Source of the DNA: DASZZX01 sp036260415
Lineage (GTDB): Bacteria > Actinomycetota > Nitriliruptoria > Nitriliruptorales > JAHWKO01
Assembly (NCBI GenBank): GCA_036260415.1
Contig: DASZZX010000007.1
Span: 1-46,408, forward strand
Length of the DNA stretch: 46,408 nucleotides
Direction: 5' to 3'
Made by a program: the position numbers and the translations under genes. The notes below the pieces were generated by a model. That model was not told where the DNA came from. It made no database searches and was given only the letters and a program-made list of their open reading frames with translations. Below are positions 36,072-44,457 of the stretch, piece after piece (positions within the stretch are counted from its first letter, which is position 1; the number at the start of each line of letters is the position of its first letter).

Positions 36072-37079
36072 CTAGCGCTCGAGCGCGGCGACCGCCTCGT
36101 CGACGGTCGCGACACCGATCACCGTCAGACCCTCGGGTGCGGCAGCCCGTGCCTCCTTGAGCTGCTCAGCCGGCGCAAGGAAGATCCCGGCGCCGGTCAG
36201 GTGCGCCCCCACGACCTTCTCCACGACGCCCCCGATCGGCCCGACTCTGCCGTCCAGTGTGACCGTGCCGGTCCCGGCGATCACCCGTCCGCGTGTGAGG
36301 TCGGAGGGCCCGAACAGCTCGTAGACGGTCAGGGCCAGCATGAGCCCGGCCGAGGAGCCACCGATGTCGGTGCGGTCCTCCACGACGACGCCCTGCGGGA
36401 AGGAGATGCGCTGGTCGAGCGTGCTGACCAGGATCCCGATGCCCTGCTGGGTCACCCCCGGGATCGGCCCGACCTCGACCTCGACCGGTTGCGTCTGCCC
36501 GTTGCGCTGGACCTGCAGCTGCAGGCGTGCACCCAGCTCCGCCTCGGCCGTGCGGGCTGCGAGCTCGCTGGCCAGGTCGATCGGCTCCTCCCCGACGCTC
36601 ACGATCACGTCGCCCGGCTGCAGCCTGCCCTCGGCCGGTCCGGCGGGCACCACCCCCTCCACCTGCGCTCCGTCGCCCTCGATGGTCACCTGGATGCCGG
36701 CGAGACGCAGCCCGACCGCGGCGGCGACCTTGACGCTCTCCTCGAAGAGGTCGCGTTGAGCGCGGAAGAACTCCTGTTCGTCGAGCCCGACGGGGATCAG
36801 CCGCTCACGCCGCTCGAGGCTGCGGTAGGGGTCGAAGGCTGCCTCGATCGCCTCCAAGGTCGTCGTCTGCGCGACGCTGACGGTTGTCAGCAGCAGCTGC
36901 CCGTCGATCTCGTCGACCGCCCCCTCGACGGTGATGGCGGAGGGTGGGGACGCGCCGTTCGCATCCGGCCGGTATGTGGGAGTCGCCGCGGTCGGGGCGA
37001 CGATGAAGGCTGGCAGCGGGACGCCGAACGCTGCCCAGACGAGGACGACGAGGGACGCGAGGAGCAGTATCCGGCGCAC
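36072..37079 (-). CDS. Membrane PDZ domain / Lon-type serine protease (YlbL-like)
   Basis: The 335-residue protein has an N-terminal helix (RILLLASLVVLVWAAFGVPL), an extracytoplasmic domain (about 40-120), a PDZ domain (VVPAGPAEGRLQPGDVIVSV) and a C-terminal Lon protease domain with the catalytic dyad S243 (DIGGSSAGLMLAL) and K288 (GGVVEKVVGAH). Such S16 proteases without ATPase are anchored outside the cytoplasm and cleave unknown substrates. The GTG at 37079 is one base after the stop of the M50 protease gene on the same strand and is preferred; an alternative GTG at 37157 would overlap that gene by 77 bases in another frame. It converges on the antiporter with a 6-base gap. Confidence 0.9.
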   Translation of the reverse strand: MRRILLLASLVVLVWAAFGVPLPAFIVAPTAATPTYRPDANGASPPSAITVEGAVDEIDGQLLLTTVSVAQTTTLEAIEAAFDPYRSLERRERLIPVGLDEQEFFRAQRDLFEESVKVAAAVGLRLAGIQVTIEGDGAQVEGVVPAGPAEGRLQPGDVIVSVGEEPIDLASELAARTAEAELGARLQLQVQRNGQTQPVEVEVGPIPGVTQQGIGILVSTLDQRISFPQGVVVEDRTDIGGSSAGLMLALTVYELFGPSDLTRGRVIAGTGTVTLDGRVGPIGGVVEKVVGAHLTGAGIFLAPAEQLKEARAAAPEGLTVIGVATVDEAVAALER

Positions 37080-37080
37080 G

Positions 37081-38256
37081 TCAAGCCTGGTGGGGTGCTC
37101 GAGGCGAGCGTCCGGTGCGTCCGGCGCGTCGGTCGTCCCGAGCACCGAGGGAGGCACCGACCAGTCCCTCGAGCTCGTGGCGCGTGAGCAGACCGACCAG
37201 CCGCTCGCCGGCCACGACCGCGACCACGTCGTGGCGCCGCAGCCGGTCGGCTGCCTCCTTCAGGGAGGCGGCCGGTGGCACGACCGGCACCTGCTCCTGC
37301 GGATGCAGCACCTCCCGCACCATCCGGCGGGAGCGGTCGGACGGCAGGACACGCGTGAGGGAGTCGATCAGGACCGCCCCGACCGTCACGCCCTCGTCCT
37401 GCACCGGCAGCGCGGTCGCGCCGTGCGCCCGGGCGGTGTCCAGGGCGTCGGACACCGTGGCGTCGGCGGCCACCACCGCGGTGACCGGTGGTGCAGCCGT
37501 CCCGGCCGTGCGCCCCTCCTGCCGGGTCGCGATGCCGCCGGCGGCGTGTTCGGTCGCCGCAGCCCGGAACAGGAACCAGCCGATCAGGGCCAGCCACACC
37601 ATCCCCCAGTCGCGGTGGAACATGAGGCGGTACGCGGCGTATGCCACGAGCAGACCGCCGAGGACCTGACCGGCTCGGGCCCCGACCCGCACCGACCGGC
37701 GGCGGTCGCCGGTGGCCGCCCACACCGCGGATCGCAGGATCCTCCCCCCGTCGAGCGGTGCGCCAGGCAGCACGTTGAAGGCGGCGAGGCCGAGGTTCAA
37801 CCAGCCGAGCACTCCGGCCACGTCGGCCACCGGGATCCACAGGGAGGAGGAGCGGGCGGCGTAGCTGGCCGCGGTCGCCACCAGCCCGAGGGCGGCGGCC
37901 AGGACGAAGCTCGCGTACGGCCCGACCGCCGCGAGCGCGAACTCGTCCCTGGGACGACGCACATCCGAGCCGGTCTCGGTCACCCCGCCGAACAGGAACA
38001 GCGTGATGGCTGCGACCTCGATGCCGCGGTGGCGCGCCTCCAGCGCGTGGGCGAGCTCGTGGGCGAGGACCGACGCGAAGAAGGCCGCCGCCGCAGCCAG
38101 CGCGGCGACGACGGCCACCGCGGCCGGATGGCCGTACGCCTGCACCAGCAGGTACCAGAAGTTGGCGGCGACCAGCAGCGCGATGGGGAACCACGACGGG
38201 TCGACCCGGATGTCGACGCCACCCAGGGCACCCATCCGGATGGAGCGTGGGAACAC
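37081..38256 (-). CDS. M50 site-2-type intramembrane metalloprotease with CBS domains
   Basis: A 391-residue membrane protease. The zinc site HELAH (H66, E67, H70) lies in helix FFASVLAHELAHALEARHRG, and the third ligand D169 is in NVLPGAPLDGGRIL. Family members cleave membrane-embedded segments of regulators. After the membrane part (to about 235) come two CBS units (about 250-370: VSDALDTARAHGATALPVQD, then LKEAADRLRRHDVVAVVAG), which usually bind adenosyl ligands and sense energy state. The GTG at 38256 opens the frame; ATG at 38235 is also possible. It is followed directly by the PDZ-Lon gene, so two proteases are in one operon. Divergent from the baeRF gene. Confidence 0.93.
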   Translation of the reverse strand: MFPRSIRMGALGGVDIRVDPSWFPIALLVAANFWYLLVQAYGHPAAVAVVAALAAAAAFFASVLAHELAHALEARHRGIEVAAITLFLFGGVTETGSDVRRPRDEFALAAVGPYASFVLAAALGLVATAASYAARSSSLWIPVADVAGVLGWLNLGLAAFNVLPGAPLDGGRILRSAVWAATGDRRRSVRVGARAGQVLGGLLVAYAAYRLMFHRDWGMVWLALIGWFLFRAAATEHAAGGIATRQEGRTAGTAAPPVTAVVAADATVSDALDTARAHGATALPVQDEGVTVGAVLIDSLTRVLPSDRSRRMVREVLHPQEQVPVVPPAASLKEAADRLRRHDVVAVVAGERLVGLLTRHELEGLVGASLGARDDRRAGRTGRSPRAPHQA

Positions 38257-38347
38257 CGGGCGGACGGTACCAGAGGGGTCGATCCGCGCCCGCTCCCCGC
38301 CTGTCCGAACGTGGCCACGGTCGGGGGCGGCCCCGCCGGTGCGCGGT

Positions 38348-38353
38348 TAGGGT
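38348..38353 (+). promoter_or_regulatory. Putative leaderless promoter of the baeRF gene
   Basis: TAGGGT at 38348-38353 is six bases before the ATG at 38360, so the transcript would begin at or next to the start codon. No Shine-Dalgarno is present there. The sequence is within the 103-base region shared with the divergent M50 protease gene. Confidence 0.4.
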
Positions 38354-38359
38354 GCCCGC

Positions 38360-39532
38360 ATGAGCATCGACCAGGGCACCATCCTCGACCTCATCGGCAT
38401 GCGCGACGACATCGGTGTGCTGTCGGTCTACGTCGGAATCACCCCCGACCGGGCGGCCGAACCGAAGCCAGGGTGGCCGATCGCGATCCGCAACCAGCTG
38501 CGCGACCTGCGGCAGCGTGTCAGGGACGAAGGGACCCACGAGGACGCCGAGGCCCTCGCCGAGCGCATCGACGCGCTCGACGGCCAGCTGACGCGTCTGC
38601 TGGACGCGTCCCGGTACGGGCGAGGACGCGCGCTGTTCGCCACCGTTGGCGACGAGCGGGTGGAGACCATCGCCATCCAGATGCCGTTCCGGGACCGGGT
38701 CGTTTTCGACCGCAGCCCGTTCGTGCGACCGTTGGTGGCCGCGCTCGACGAGGGACGCGCTGCCGGCATCGCGGTGGTGCACAAGCGCGGGGTCCGGCTG
38801 CTGGAGTGGCGTCTGGGGGGTGCGGCGGAGATCACCCGAGAGGAGTTCACGGTCGGCGGACGCGACTGGCGCGAGAAGAGCGGTCCGGCGCCCGCCCAGC
38901 CACTCGACACGCGGCAAGGCGGCCACAAGCGCGACCAGTTCGAGGACCGGGTGCACGAGAACCTCCTGCGGTTCGTGCGCGACAGCGCGCGCGACGTGGC
39001 CGACGAGGCCAACACGCGCAGGTGGGACCGGCTGATCGTGTCCGGCGACCCCCGTCTGACCAAACCCTTCGCCGAGGAGCTGCACCCGGCGGGCGGGGAG
39101 CAGCTGGAGGTCATGGACCTCTCCTGGGAGGACGAGGCCCCCAACACCATCGCCGAGCAGGCCTGGGACACCTTCCGGGCGCTGCGTCACGATCGCATGG
39201 CGCGGCTGGTGACCGAGGCGAAGGACCGGGCGCTGTCGGGAGGTGCCGGGGCGTTGGGTCTCCCCGACACCCTGGGAGCCCTGAACCAGGGCCGGATCGA
39301 CTACCTGCTGTTCGACGCCGAGCTGTCGGTCGATGGCTACCGCAACGTGGACGGGCTGCTGTTCACGCACCCGCAGCAACCGGGCGCCGACGGAGCGCAG
39401 CACGAGCCGTTCCTGGTCGAGCGCATGGTCGAGAGGGCACTTGCCACCAGCGCGACCGCGGTGCCGTGCGAGGGGCAGGCCGCCGAGCTGCTACGCGAGT
39501 TCGACGGGGTCGCCGCGATCCTCCGCTGGTAG
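38360..39532 (+). CDS. baeRF/VLRF1-type peptidyl-tRNA hydrolase or release factor homologue
   Basis: The 390-residue protein resembles the bacterial archaeo-eukaryotic release-factor-like (baeRF) families. Recognisable parts: an N-terminal alpha/beta domain (DDIGVLSVYVGITPDRAAEP, RYGRGRALFATVGDERVE), the loop region TRQGGHKRDQFEDRVHENLL, where eRF1 would carry its GGQ catalytic motif (here GGH), the RWDRLIVSGDPRLTKPFAEE strand, and a C-terminal eL30-like domain (GALNQGRIDYLLFDAELSVD, ATAVPCEGQAAELLREFDGV). Work on related proteins suggests roles in ribosome rescue or stalled nascent chain release; for this protein it is inference. The family number (probably family 10) is tentative. Confidence 0.8.
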   Translation: MSIDQGTILDLIGMRDDIGVLSVYVGITPDRAAEPKPGWPIAIRNQLRDLRQRVRDEGTHEDAEALAERIDALDGQLTRLLDASRYGRGRALFATVGDERVETIAIQMPFRDRVVFDRSPFVRPLVAALDEGRAAGIAVVHKRGVRLLEWRLGGAAEITREEFTVGGRDWREKSGPAPAQPLDTRQGGHKRDQFEDRVHENLLRFVRDSARDVADEANTRRWDRLIVSGDPRLTKPFAEELHPAGGEQLEVMDLSWEDEAPNTIAEQAWDTFRALRHDRMARLVTEAKDRALSGGAGALGLPDTLGALNQGRIDYLLFDAELSVDGYRNVDGLLFTHPQQPGADGAQHEPFLVERMVERALATSATAVPCEGQAAELLREFDGVAAILRW

Positions 39533-39681
39533 CACGGCGTCAGGGCCCAACCGGGTCGCGGTGGTGTTCGCGGGCTCCACGCCCGTCGACGGCTCCACGC
39601 CCGCCGTGGCCAGGCCCGACGGCGAGACCGTCGCATCCTCGCGGGACGTGGACGGTCTCCCCTGGAATGCAGGGTAGAACG

Positions 39682-39713
39682 GACCGGGGCGCACCCGCAG
39701 GTGCGCCCCGGTC
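39682..39713. terminator. Strong GC hairpin, bidirectional terminator
   Basis: A perfect 14-base-pair stem (GACCGGGGCGCACC / GGTGCGCCCCGGTC) with a four-base CGCA loop lies between the convergent baeRF gene (ends 39532) and the LPXTG gene (ends 39730 on the minus strand). It could stop transcription from both sides. No T-run follows on either strand. Confidence 0.85.
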
Positions 39714-39729
39714 GTCGTCAACGGTGCGG

Positions 39730-41493
39730 TCACCTGCGCCGGCGGAGCAGCATGGCCGTTCCGGCCAGGCTCAGACCCGCCAGCGTCAGCAGGCTGGGAG
39801 CACCGGTCCGTGGCAGGTCGGGCGCGGCCTGCCCGGCCCCCACCTGGATCACGTCGGGCAGGTCGACCCTGACGTTGCCGGTCACGGGGACGTTCACCCC
39901 GAAGAAGGCGTCGTCCTCCCCTGCCGCGGGTTCGTCATCGCACACGGCGGTGACGTTCGCCACGTCGTGCATCACACCACCACCCGAGTTGGCAGCCACC
40001 TGCACCGTGATCGTCAGTGTCTTCGACGCTCCCGGCGCGAGATCACCGACGTCGTTCCAGACGATGTTGGTGTCGCTCTGCGTGTCCGCCTGCGGGTTAG
40101 TCGCAGTCACCGTCCACACGATCCCCGGGTCGGCCGAGATGGTGTCCTCGACGCGCACGTCGCGCAGCGTGCAGTCGAACGGGTTGGTGACCGTGATGGT
40201 GTAGTCGAACGTCTCACCGGCGTTCACCGGTGTCCGGGCGGTCTTCTGCACCGGGATCTGGCAGTCGATCCCGCCGGGCGGCGCGGTCGCTGCGACCTCC
40301 ATATGCCCGAAGCGGAGCTCGGCCGCCTCGCCGGTCCCCGGCAGCGACAGCAGCTTGACGCGCAGGACGTCCACCGCGGCCGCCGCGGAGGTGCCGTCGG
40401 CGGCGATCTGCGGCTGGCTGTCAGCGTTCCCGCCGATCGCCCGCGGGTCCTCGCCCACGGCCAGCTCGAGCAGGAGGTCCTCACCCTCGGTGGGGATCTG
40501 GATGACCAGCCCCTCCTCGCCCAGCAGGTCCTGGGCGCTCAGGATGGTCTCGGCCTCCTCACCCGGCGAGATGATCCGCAGCAGCGGGGTCTCCGGGGAC
40601 ACCTCGCCCGGCCCGTAGTGGATGAACGCGCTGCCCGGCACGCCACCGGCGTGGGCGCGCAGCACCCACTCGCCGAGGAACTCGATCGTGAGGAACTCGG
40701 GGACGGGCGCGCCCGCGTTGGTCAGGATGCTGACCGGCGCGATCGTCTGGCGCGTCTCGGCCACCACACCGACCTTGTCGCCGGCCAGCTGCATGTTCTC
40801 GTTCAGCTGGGGGCTGAGCGTCGTGCGCGACACCGACCACGACACGCTGCGGTCGTCCGCCGCCACGTTGGTCGACAGCAGCGGGGCTTCGAGGCCCTCC
40901 TCCTCCTCGGCTTCCCCGGCCAGGTCGAGCAGTTCGAGCTTCTCGGCGTAGCCGAGCCCGTACGACGTGTCGCCACCGAGCACGCACGGCACACCCGCCG
41001 TCGCCCAGTCGGCGAACGCTTCGCCCTTGAGCGTGGCCGAGTACGCGATCGGATCCACGTCGAGCGGGATCTCCTGCTTCGTCGGCCCCTCTTGCGGCGG
41101 TGCGGCGGCTTCCGCCAGGCCGGCGAGCGTCAGCTGACCCTGGTCCTGTCCGGTCTGGGCCACCGACACGTCGAGGCCGAAGCCGCGGCCGTAGCTCTTC
41201 TTGCCCGACTGCGCGGGCTGAACCGTGCCGCCCAACTCGTTGGTCTGAGCCTCGGCGAGACCCTGGGAGTCCGCTGTCGCTCCCGAGAAGGCCTCGTCGA
41301 CGTCCAGCACGCGGGTGGACGTCGGATCCTGCAGCGTCGGTGTCTCGAGCGCTTCGGCGTGCAGCACGGTGCCGGTCGCGTAGGCCGACCAAGGCTGGTC
41401 GTCCTGGCCAGCGCTGGCCGCCGGCGCGGACAGCGCCACCAACGCCACGGCGCCAAGGGCCGCCCCAACGCGGGCGGGAAGTCTTGAACCCAT
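39730..41493 (-). CDS. LPXTG-anchored surface protein with DUF11-type repeat
   Basis: A 587-residue exported protein: signal peptide (SRLPARVGAALGAVALVALS...ASAG), a large acidic and polar ectodomain of unknown fold (about 30-435), a DUF11-like beta-sandwich (VQKTARTPVNAGETFDYTIT then NPFDCTLRDVRVEDTI, about 436-525), and a C-terminal sorting signal: LPRTG at residues 560-564, a hydrophobic helix and RRRR. The protein should be linked to peptidoglycan by a sortase, for example the one at 28836-29507. The ATG at 41493 is preferred as AGGAG lies eight bases upstream; GTG at 41499 would be too near. Function of the ectodomain is not recognisable. Confidence 0.88.
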   Translation of the reverse strand: MGSRLPARVGAALGAVALVALSAPAASAGQDDQPWSAYATGTVLHAEALETPTLQDPTSTRVLDVDEAFSGATADSQGLAEAQTNELGGTVQPAQSGKKSYGRGFGLDVSVAQTGQDQGQLTLAGLAEAAAPPQEGPTKQEIPLDVDPIAYSATLKGEAFADWATAGVPCVLGGDTSYGLGYAEKLELLDLAGEAEEEEGLEAPLLSTNVAADDRSVSWSVSRTTLSPQLNENMQLAGDKVGVVAETRQTIAPVSILTNAGAPVPEFLTIEFLGEWVLRAHAGGVPGSAFIHYGPGEVSPETPLLRIISPGEEAETILSAQDLLGEEGLVIQIPTEGEDLLLELAVGEDPRAIGGNADSQPQIAADGTSAAAAVDVLRVKLLSLPGTGEAAELRFGHMEVAATAPPGGIDCQIPVQKTARTPVNAGETFDYTITVTNPFDCTLRDVRVEDTISADPGIVWTVTATNPQADTQSDTNIVWNDVGDLAPGASKTLTITVQVAANSGGGVMHDVANVTAVCDDEPAAGEDDAFFGVNVPVTGNVRVDLPDVIQVGAGQAAPDLPRTGAPSLLTLAGLSLAGTAMLLRRRR

Positions 41494-41796
41494 CGTCACT
41501 GCTCCTATCCGGTCTCGACGGGGAAGCCGGGAGCAGGCCCCCTGACGACCATCTCCATGACCCCTTCACATCCCCGGTGCGGTGCGCCGCGGAAGCGTCC
41601 GCGGGCGCATCCTCTCAGATGTGTCGGTGTCACGTCCACAGGCGGCTCGCTGACCCACTCCTGTCTCGTCGAGCCGCATCGGCGTCGTGGGACGCCGTCG
41701 GTGAAGTGTTCGACACGAGCCGGCCGCGTTCCTGCACCGCGGGTACGTCCGGTTCCACGGCGCGTGCCGACCGGACCGACCCGCCTCGCGTTCCCT
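41494..41796. other. Intergenic region with a hairpin, no gene seen
   Basis: 303 bases between the amidase (ending 41797 on the minus strand) and the LPXTG gene. The part next to 41493 holds the LPXTG gene's ribosome binding site. An inverted repeat at 41584-41608 (CGCGGA/TCCGCG with AGCG loop, extended by GCGC/GCGC with one bulge) could end amidase transcription. No coding potential or riboswitch that I could recognise. Confidence 0.5.
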
Positions 41797-43242
41797 TCAG
41801 TCCCGCTCGTGTGCCGCGCCGTCTGTCGGGGTGTGGCCGGAGGCGGTGGGAGGTGAGCCGGTCAGCGCGGGGGCAGGTGCGGTCAGGTCCCGCGGGGCGC
41901 TGCCGCGGAAGGCGGCGGATCCGGTCAGAGCGAGCGCGGTCAGCTCCCACAGCCAGCGGGTCCCGCTGTCGCGGGCCGGGTCGGGCTGCGGTGGGGGGCC
42001 TCCCGGCGGGGCGAACGGCGGCGCCGCGAGGAGCTCGACCGGCTCGACGGGCCCGGACGTGGGGGCGCCATCGGTCGGGGTGGTCGTCTCGGGCTGCACC
42101 TCGGGCCACGACGTCGCGAGTTGGGCGGCGCGGGAGCGGATGGCCGGGATGGTGAGGTACAGGTGACGGCCGGGACACTCGGTGTTCACGGCCGTGTCGA
42201 GGTGGCCCGAGACCGCCGGGACGGCGACCAGGGTGCCCGCCGGATGGCGCGAGAGGCGCGGGTGGGCGCCGTCAGACGCAACCACCTCCGCCCAACCGTT
42301 GGGGTCGAACCCGTGCAGCGCGGCCTTCCAGGCGATCACCACCGATACCGCCTCGAGGGCGGCGGGGGGGACGGGGTTCGTGTCGTAGTCGCCGATCACC
42401 GCGACGCCGACCGACTGATCGTTGAAGCCCGACGCGTGCGCCCCGACGACCGGCCGTGCCATGCCCCCGGCACGCCCCTCGTAGATCCGGCCGAAGCGGT
42501 CGACCAGGAAGTTGTAGCCGACGTCCCGCCAGCCACGTTGCTCGACGTGGGCCAGGCAGATGGCGCGGACGACGTCGTCGGCTTCCTCGGGCTCGTAGTG
42601 GGGGAACACGACGGTGTGGTGGACGTAGGCCATCTGGAGGTCGTGGCCGTACTCGGGGGCTGCGCGGGGACGGCACTCGCCGTGGGGGTCCCACTGGTCG
42701 CGGGTCACCACGGCCGGGGTGGACGGCACCGCAGCGGCCGCGCCGGCACGACGAGCCAGCGGATCGTGAGCCAACCCGCCATGGCCCCCCATCGCGACGG
42801 TGGTGACGGCGACCGGCGGGGACCCGCCCCGGGTGCGCAGCTGGAACCCGTCCGAGCGGCCCAGCCAGACCGGGTCCGACACGCCCGGGGCCGAGTGGTC
42901 GGTGTCCGCGTCCAATGCGACCGGCAGCCACCGACCCCAGCTCTGGTCGCGACGGGCGCGCACCTCGAGCGTCACCCCGGGGTCACCCCCCCAGCCGGCG
43001 CCCAGCAGCACCAGGTCGTGGACCGCGACCGGGGCGGAGCGTCGCCAGCCCGCACGGTCGGGAGCCGACCAACCGGCCACCACGTGCTCGTCGGTGGACG
43101 ACGTCGGGGCAGGAGGGGTCCGCAGACCGGTCGCTGGCACGGTCAGAAGGCCCGTCAGACCGATCAGCGTGGCGATGCGAGCTGCCGTCCGGGCCGCGCG
43201 GGGCGCACCATGCGACGAGGAGGCCGGTGGCTGGACGGCCAA
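41797..43242 (-). CDS. Secreted N-acetylmuramoyl-L-alanine amidase, PGRP/Amidase_2 type
   Basis: This enzyme removes peptide stems from peptidoglycan glycans. The 481-residue protein has an exported N-terminus (AARTAARIATLIGLTGLLTV), a beta-rich region with G-W motifs (about 50-150), and the PGRP fold with zinc ligands H208 (MAYVHHTVV), H347 and C356 (SGHLDTAVNTECPGRHLY), plus the Tyr of DVGYNFLVDRFGRIYEGRAG and SVGVAVIGDYD. A Pro/Ala/Thr-rich tail follows with little structure. A TTG at 43242 is the likely start because GGGGGAGC lies six to seven bases upstream and it gives a clean signal peptide; a longer frame to 43356 has no such site. Confidence 0.92.
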   Translation of the reverse strand: MAVQPPASSSHGAPRAARTAARIATLIGLTGLLTVPATGLRTPPAPTSSTDEHVVAGWSAPDRAGWRRSAPVAVHDLVLLGAGWGGDPGVTLEVRARRDQSWGRWLPVALDADTDHSAPGVSDPVWLGRSDGFQLRTRGGSPPVAVTTVAMGGHGGLAHDPLARRAGAAAAVPSTPAVVTRDQWDPHGECRPRAAPEYGHDLQMAYVHHTVVFPHYEPEEADDVVRAICLAHVEQRGWRDVGYNFLVDRFGRIYEGRAGGMARPVVGAHASGFNDQSVGVAVIGDYDTNPVPPAALEAVSVVIAWKAALHGFDPNGWAEVVASDGAHPRLSRHPAGTLVAVPAVSGHLDTAVNTECPGRHLYLTIPAIRSRAAQLATSWPEVQPETTTPTDGAPTSGPVEPVELLAAPPFAPPGGPPPQPDPARDSGTRWLWELTALALTGSAAFRGSAPRDLTAPAPALTGSPPTASGHTPTDGAAHERD

Positions 43243-43551
43243 GAAGTCGCTCCCCCGTCGAGGCCGCCGGGATGCTACAAGGCGTGGTCCCGCGGCGCAG
43301 CGGTCCGGGGCATCGACCTCGTGGGCGGCTGGGGAACAGCGCGCGCGGAGACGCACGGCGCCCCGCGCTGTGCCCGCGCACCACTCCTTGTGGACTAGGC
43401 TCGACGTCCATCCGGCCGGTTCTCATCGTCCTCTCATCCGACGTGTGCCATCCTGGCGGTGGCGAACGACGCGGCGGCTCCTCCCCCCCAGGGCCGCCGC
43501 TCGTTCCGCTTCTGGGCCTCGGCGCGAGGGAGCGACCTGACGGACGCCCTC
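43243..43551. other. Intergenic region upstream of the amidase
   Basis: 309 bases without a convincing gene. GCGGCGGC (43471-43478) and GCCGCCGC (43493-43500) can form an 8-base-pair stem with a 14-base loop that may terminate the alpha/beta hydrolase transcript (minus strand). A plus-strand TAGGCT at 43396-43401 resembles a -10 element but leads to no gene. I found no riboswitch pattern. Confidence 0.4.
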
Positions 43552-44328
43552 TCATGGGGCGGCCCGACGCGTGAGCCCCGCCAACCGGTCGGTGACCGCC
43601 TGCCACGTCGGCGACGACCGGTCGAGTACCGCGAAGTGGCCCACCCCGGGCAGCACCACCAGTTCCACCTGGTCGCCGGCGGCGAGGGCGGCGTCCGCGA
43701 AGCGCCGGCTCTGCGACGGTGGGACCATCTCGTCGTGGTCCCCATGGATCAGGACCGCGTGGACCCCCAGCGGCAGGCGTGCGACCGGTGAGGCCAGCGC
43801 GTACCGCTCGGGGACCGCGTCCGGTCCTCCGCCGAGGAACCGGCGCGCCGCCCCACCACCCACGCCGTCGACCGCCGCGGCGTGCAGGTCGAGCAACCCG
43901 GCGACGCTGACCACCGCCCGGGGCGTGACCAGCGGGTGCGCGCCGGGTGCACCGCCGGGAAGTCCCCGTCGGGCCGCCGCCCACATCGCCAGCTGCCCCC
44001 CAGCCGAGTGGCCGATCGCCACCAGCCGGCGCAGGTCCAGGTCGTGCTCCTCCGCGACCGACGCCAGGTGGTCGAACGCGTGGGCGACGTCCTGCAGCGT
44101 CCCCGGCCAGCCACCACCGGGGATGCTGCCCCGCCGGTACTCGACGTTGACGGCGGCGTAGCCGCGCTGCGCCAGGTCGTCGGCGAGCGGGGCCATGAGC
44201 GTGCGGTCGTAGCGGGCCATCCAGAAACCGCCGTGCACGAGCACCACGACCGGCGACGGTCCGTCACCGTCCGGGACGAGCAGGTCGAGCTGCTGCGTGG
44301 GCTCCGGGCCGTACGCGATCGTCACCAC
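43552..44328 (-). CDS. Alpha/beta hydrolase (kynurenine formamidase/esterase-like)
   Basis: The 258-residue cytoplasmic protein has the HGGFW oxyanion motif (32-36), nucleophile S108 in AIGHSAGGQLAMWAA, acid D199 in HGDHDEMVP and base H231 in LPGVGHFAVLD, thus a full catalytic triad. The N-terminal AYGPEPTQQLDLLVPDG and the HGGFW motif occur in the hormone-sensitive-lipase/kynurenine-formamidase side of the superfamily. No signal peptide is present. The substrate is unknown; small esters or arylformamides are plausible. The start GTG at 44328 is followed by a second GTG codon at 44325, so the exact N-terminus could differ by one residue. Confidence 0.87.
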   Translation of the reverse strand: MVTIAYGPEPTQQLDLLVPDGDGPSPVVVLVHGGFWMARYDRTLMAPLADDLAQRGYAAVNVEYRRGSIPGGGWPGTLQDVAHAFDHLASVAEEHDLDLRRLVAIGHSAGGQLAMWAAARRGLPGGAPGAHPLVTPRAVVSVAGLLDLHAAAVDGVGGGAARRFLGGGPDAVPERYALASPVARLPLGVHAVLIHGDHDEMVPPSQSRRFADAALAAGDQVELVVLPGVGHFAVLDRSSPTWQAVTDRLAGLTRRAAP

Positions 44329-44457
44329 GCTGCCAGCTCCGGACCCACGACGCCTCTCGGGTCCCCGTCAGCCTGCCGCACGGCGGCGTCGATGGTGCAG
44401 CGGCCGGTCGGGACGTGGGGGCGACCCGTGCCGCTGCCCGGATGGCGCACCAGCCCG

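Noticed and set aside
36931..41487. 1,518-codon plus-strand open frame
   Set aside because: It crosses M50, baeRF and LPXTG genes with clear motifs in other frames or on the other strand, and its translation is Arg/Gly/His-rich without structure.
43243..43551. c-di-AMP (ydaO-type) riboswitch before the amidase
   Set aside because: Such elements often precede wall hydrolases in actinobacteria, but I could not match the conserved core on the minus strand.
43459..43791. Plus-strand frame behind the TAGGCT at 43396
   Set aside because: It begins plausibly but soon runs antisense into the well-supported alpha/beta hydrolase and has no motif or strong ribosome binding site.
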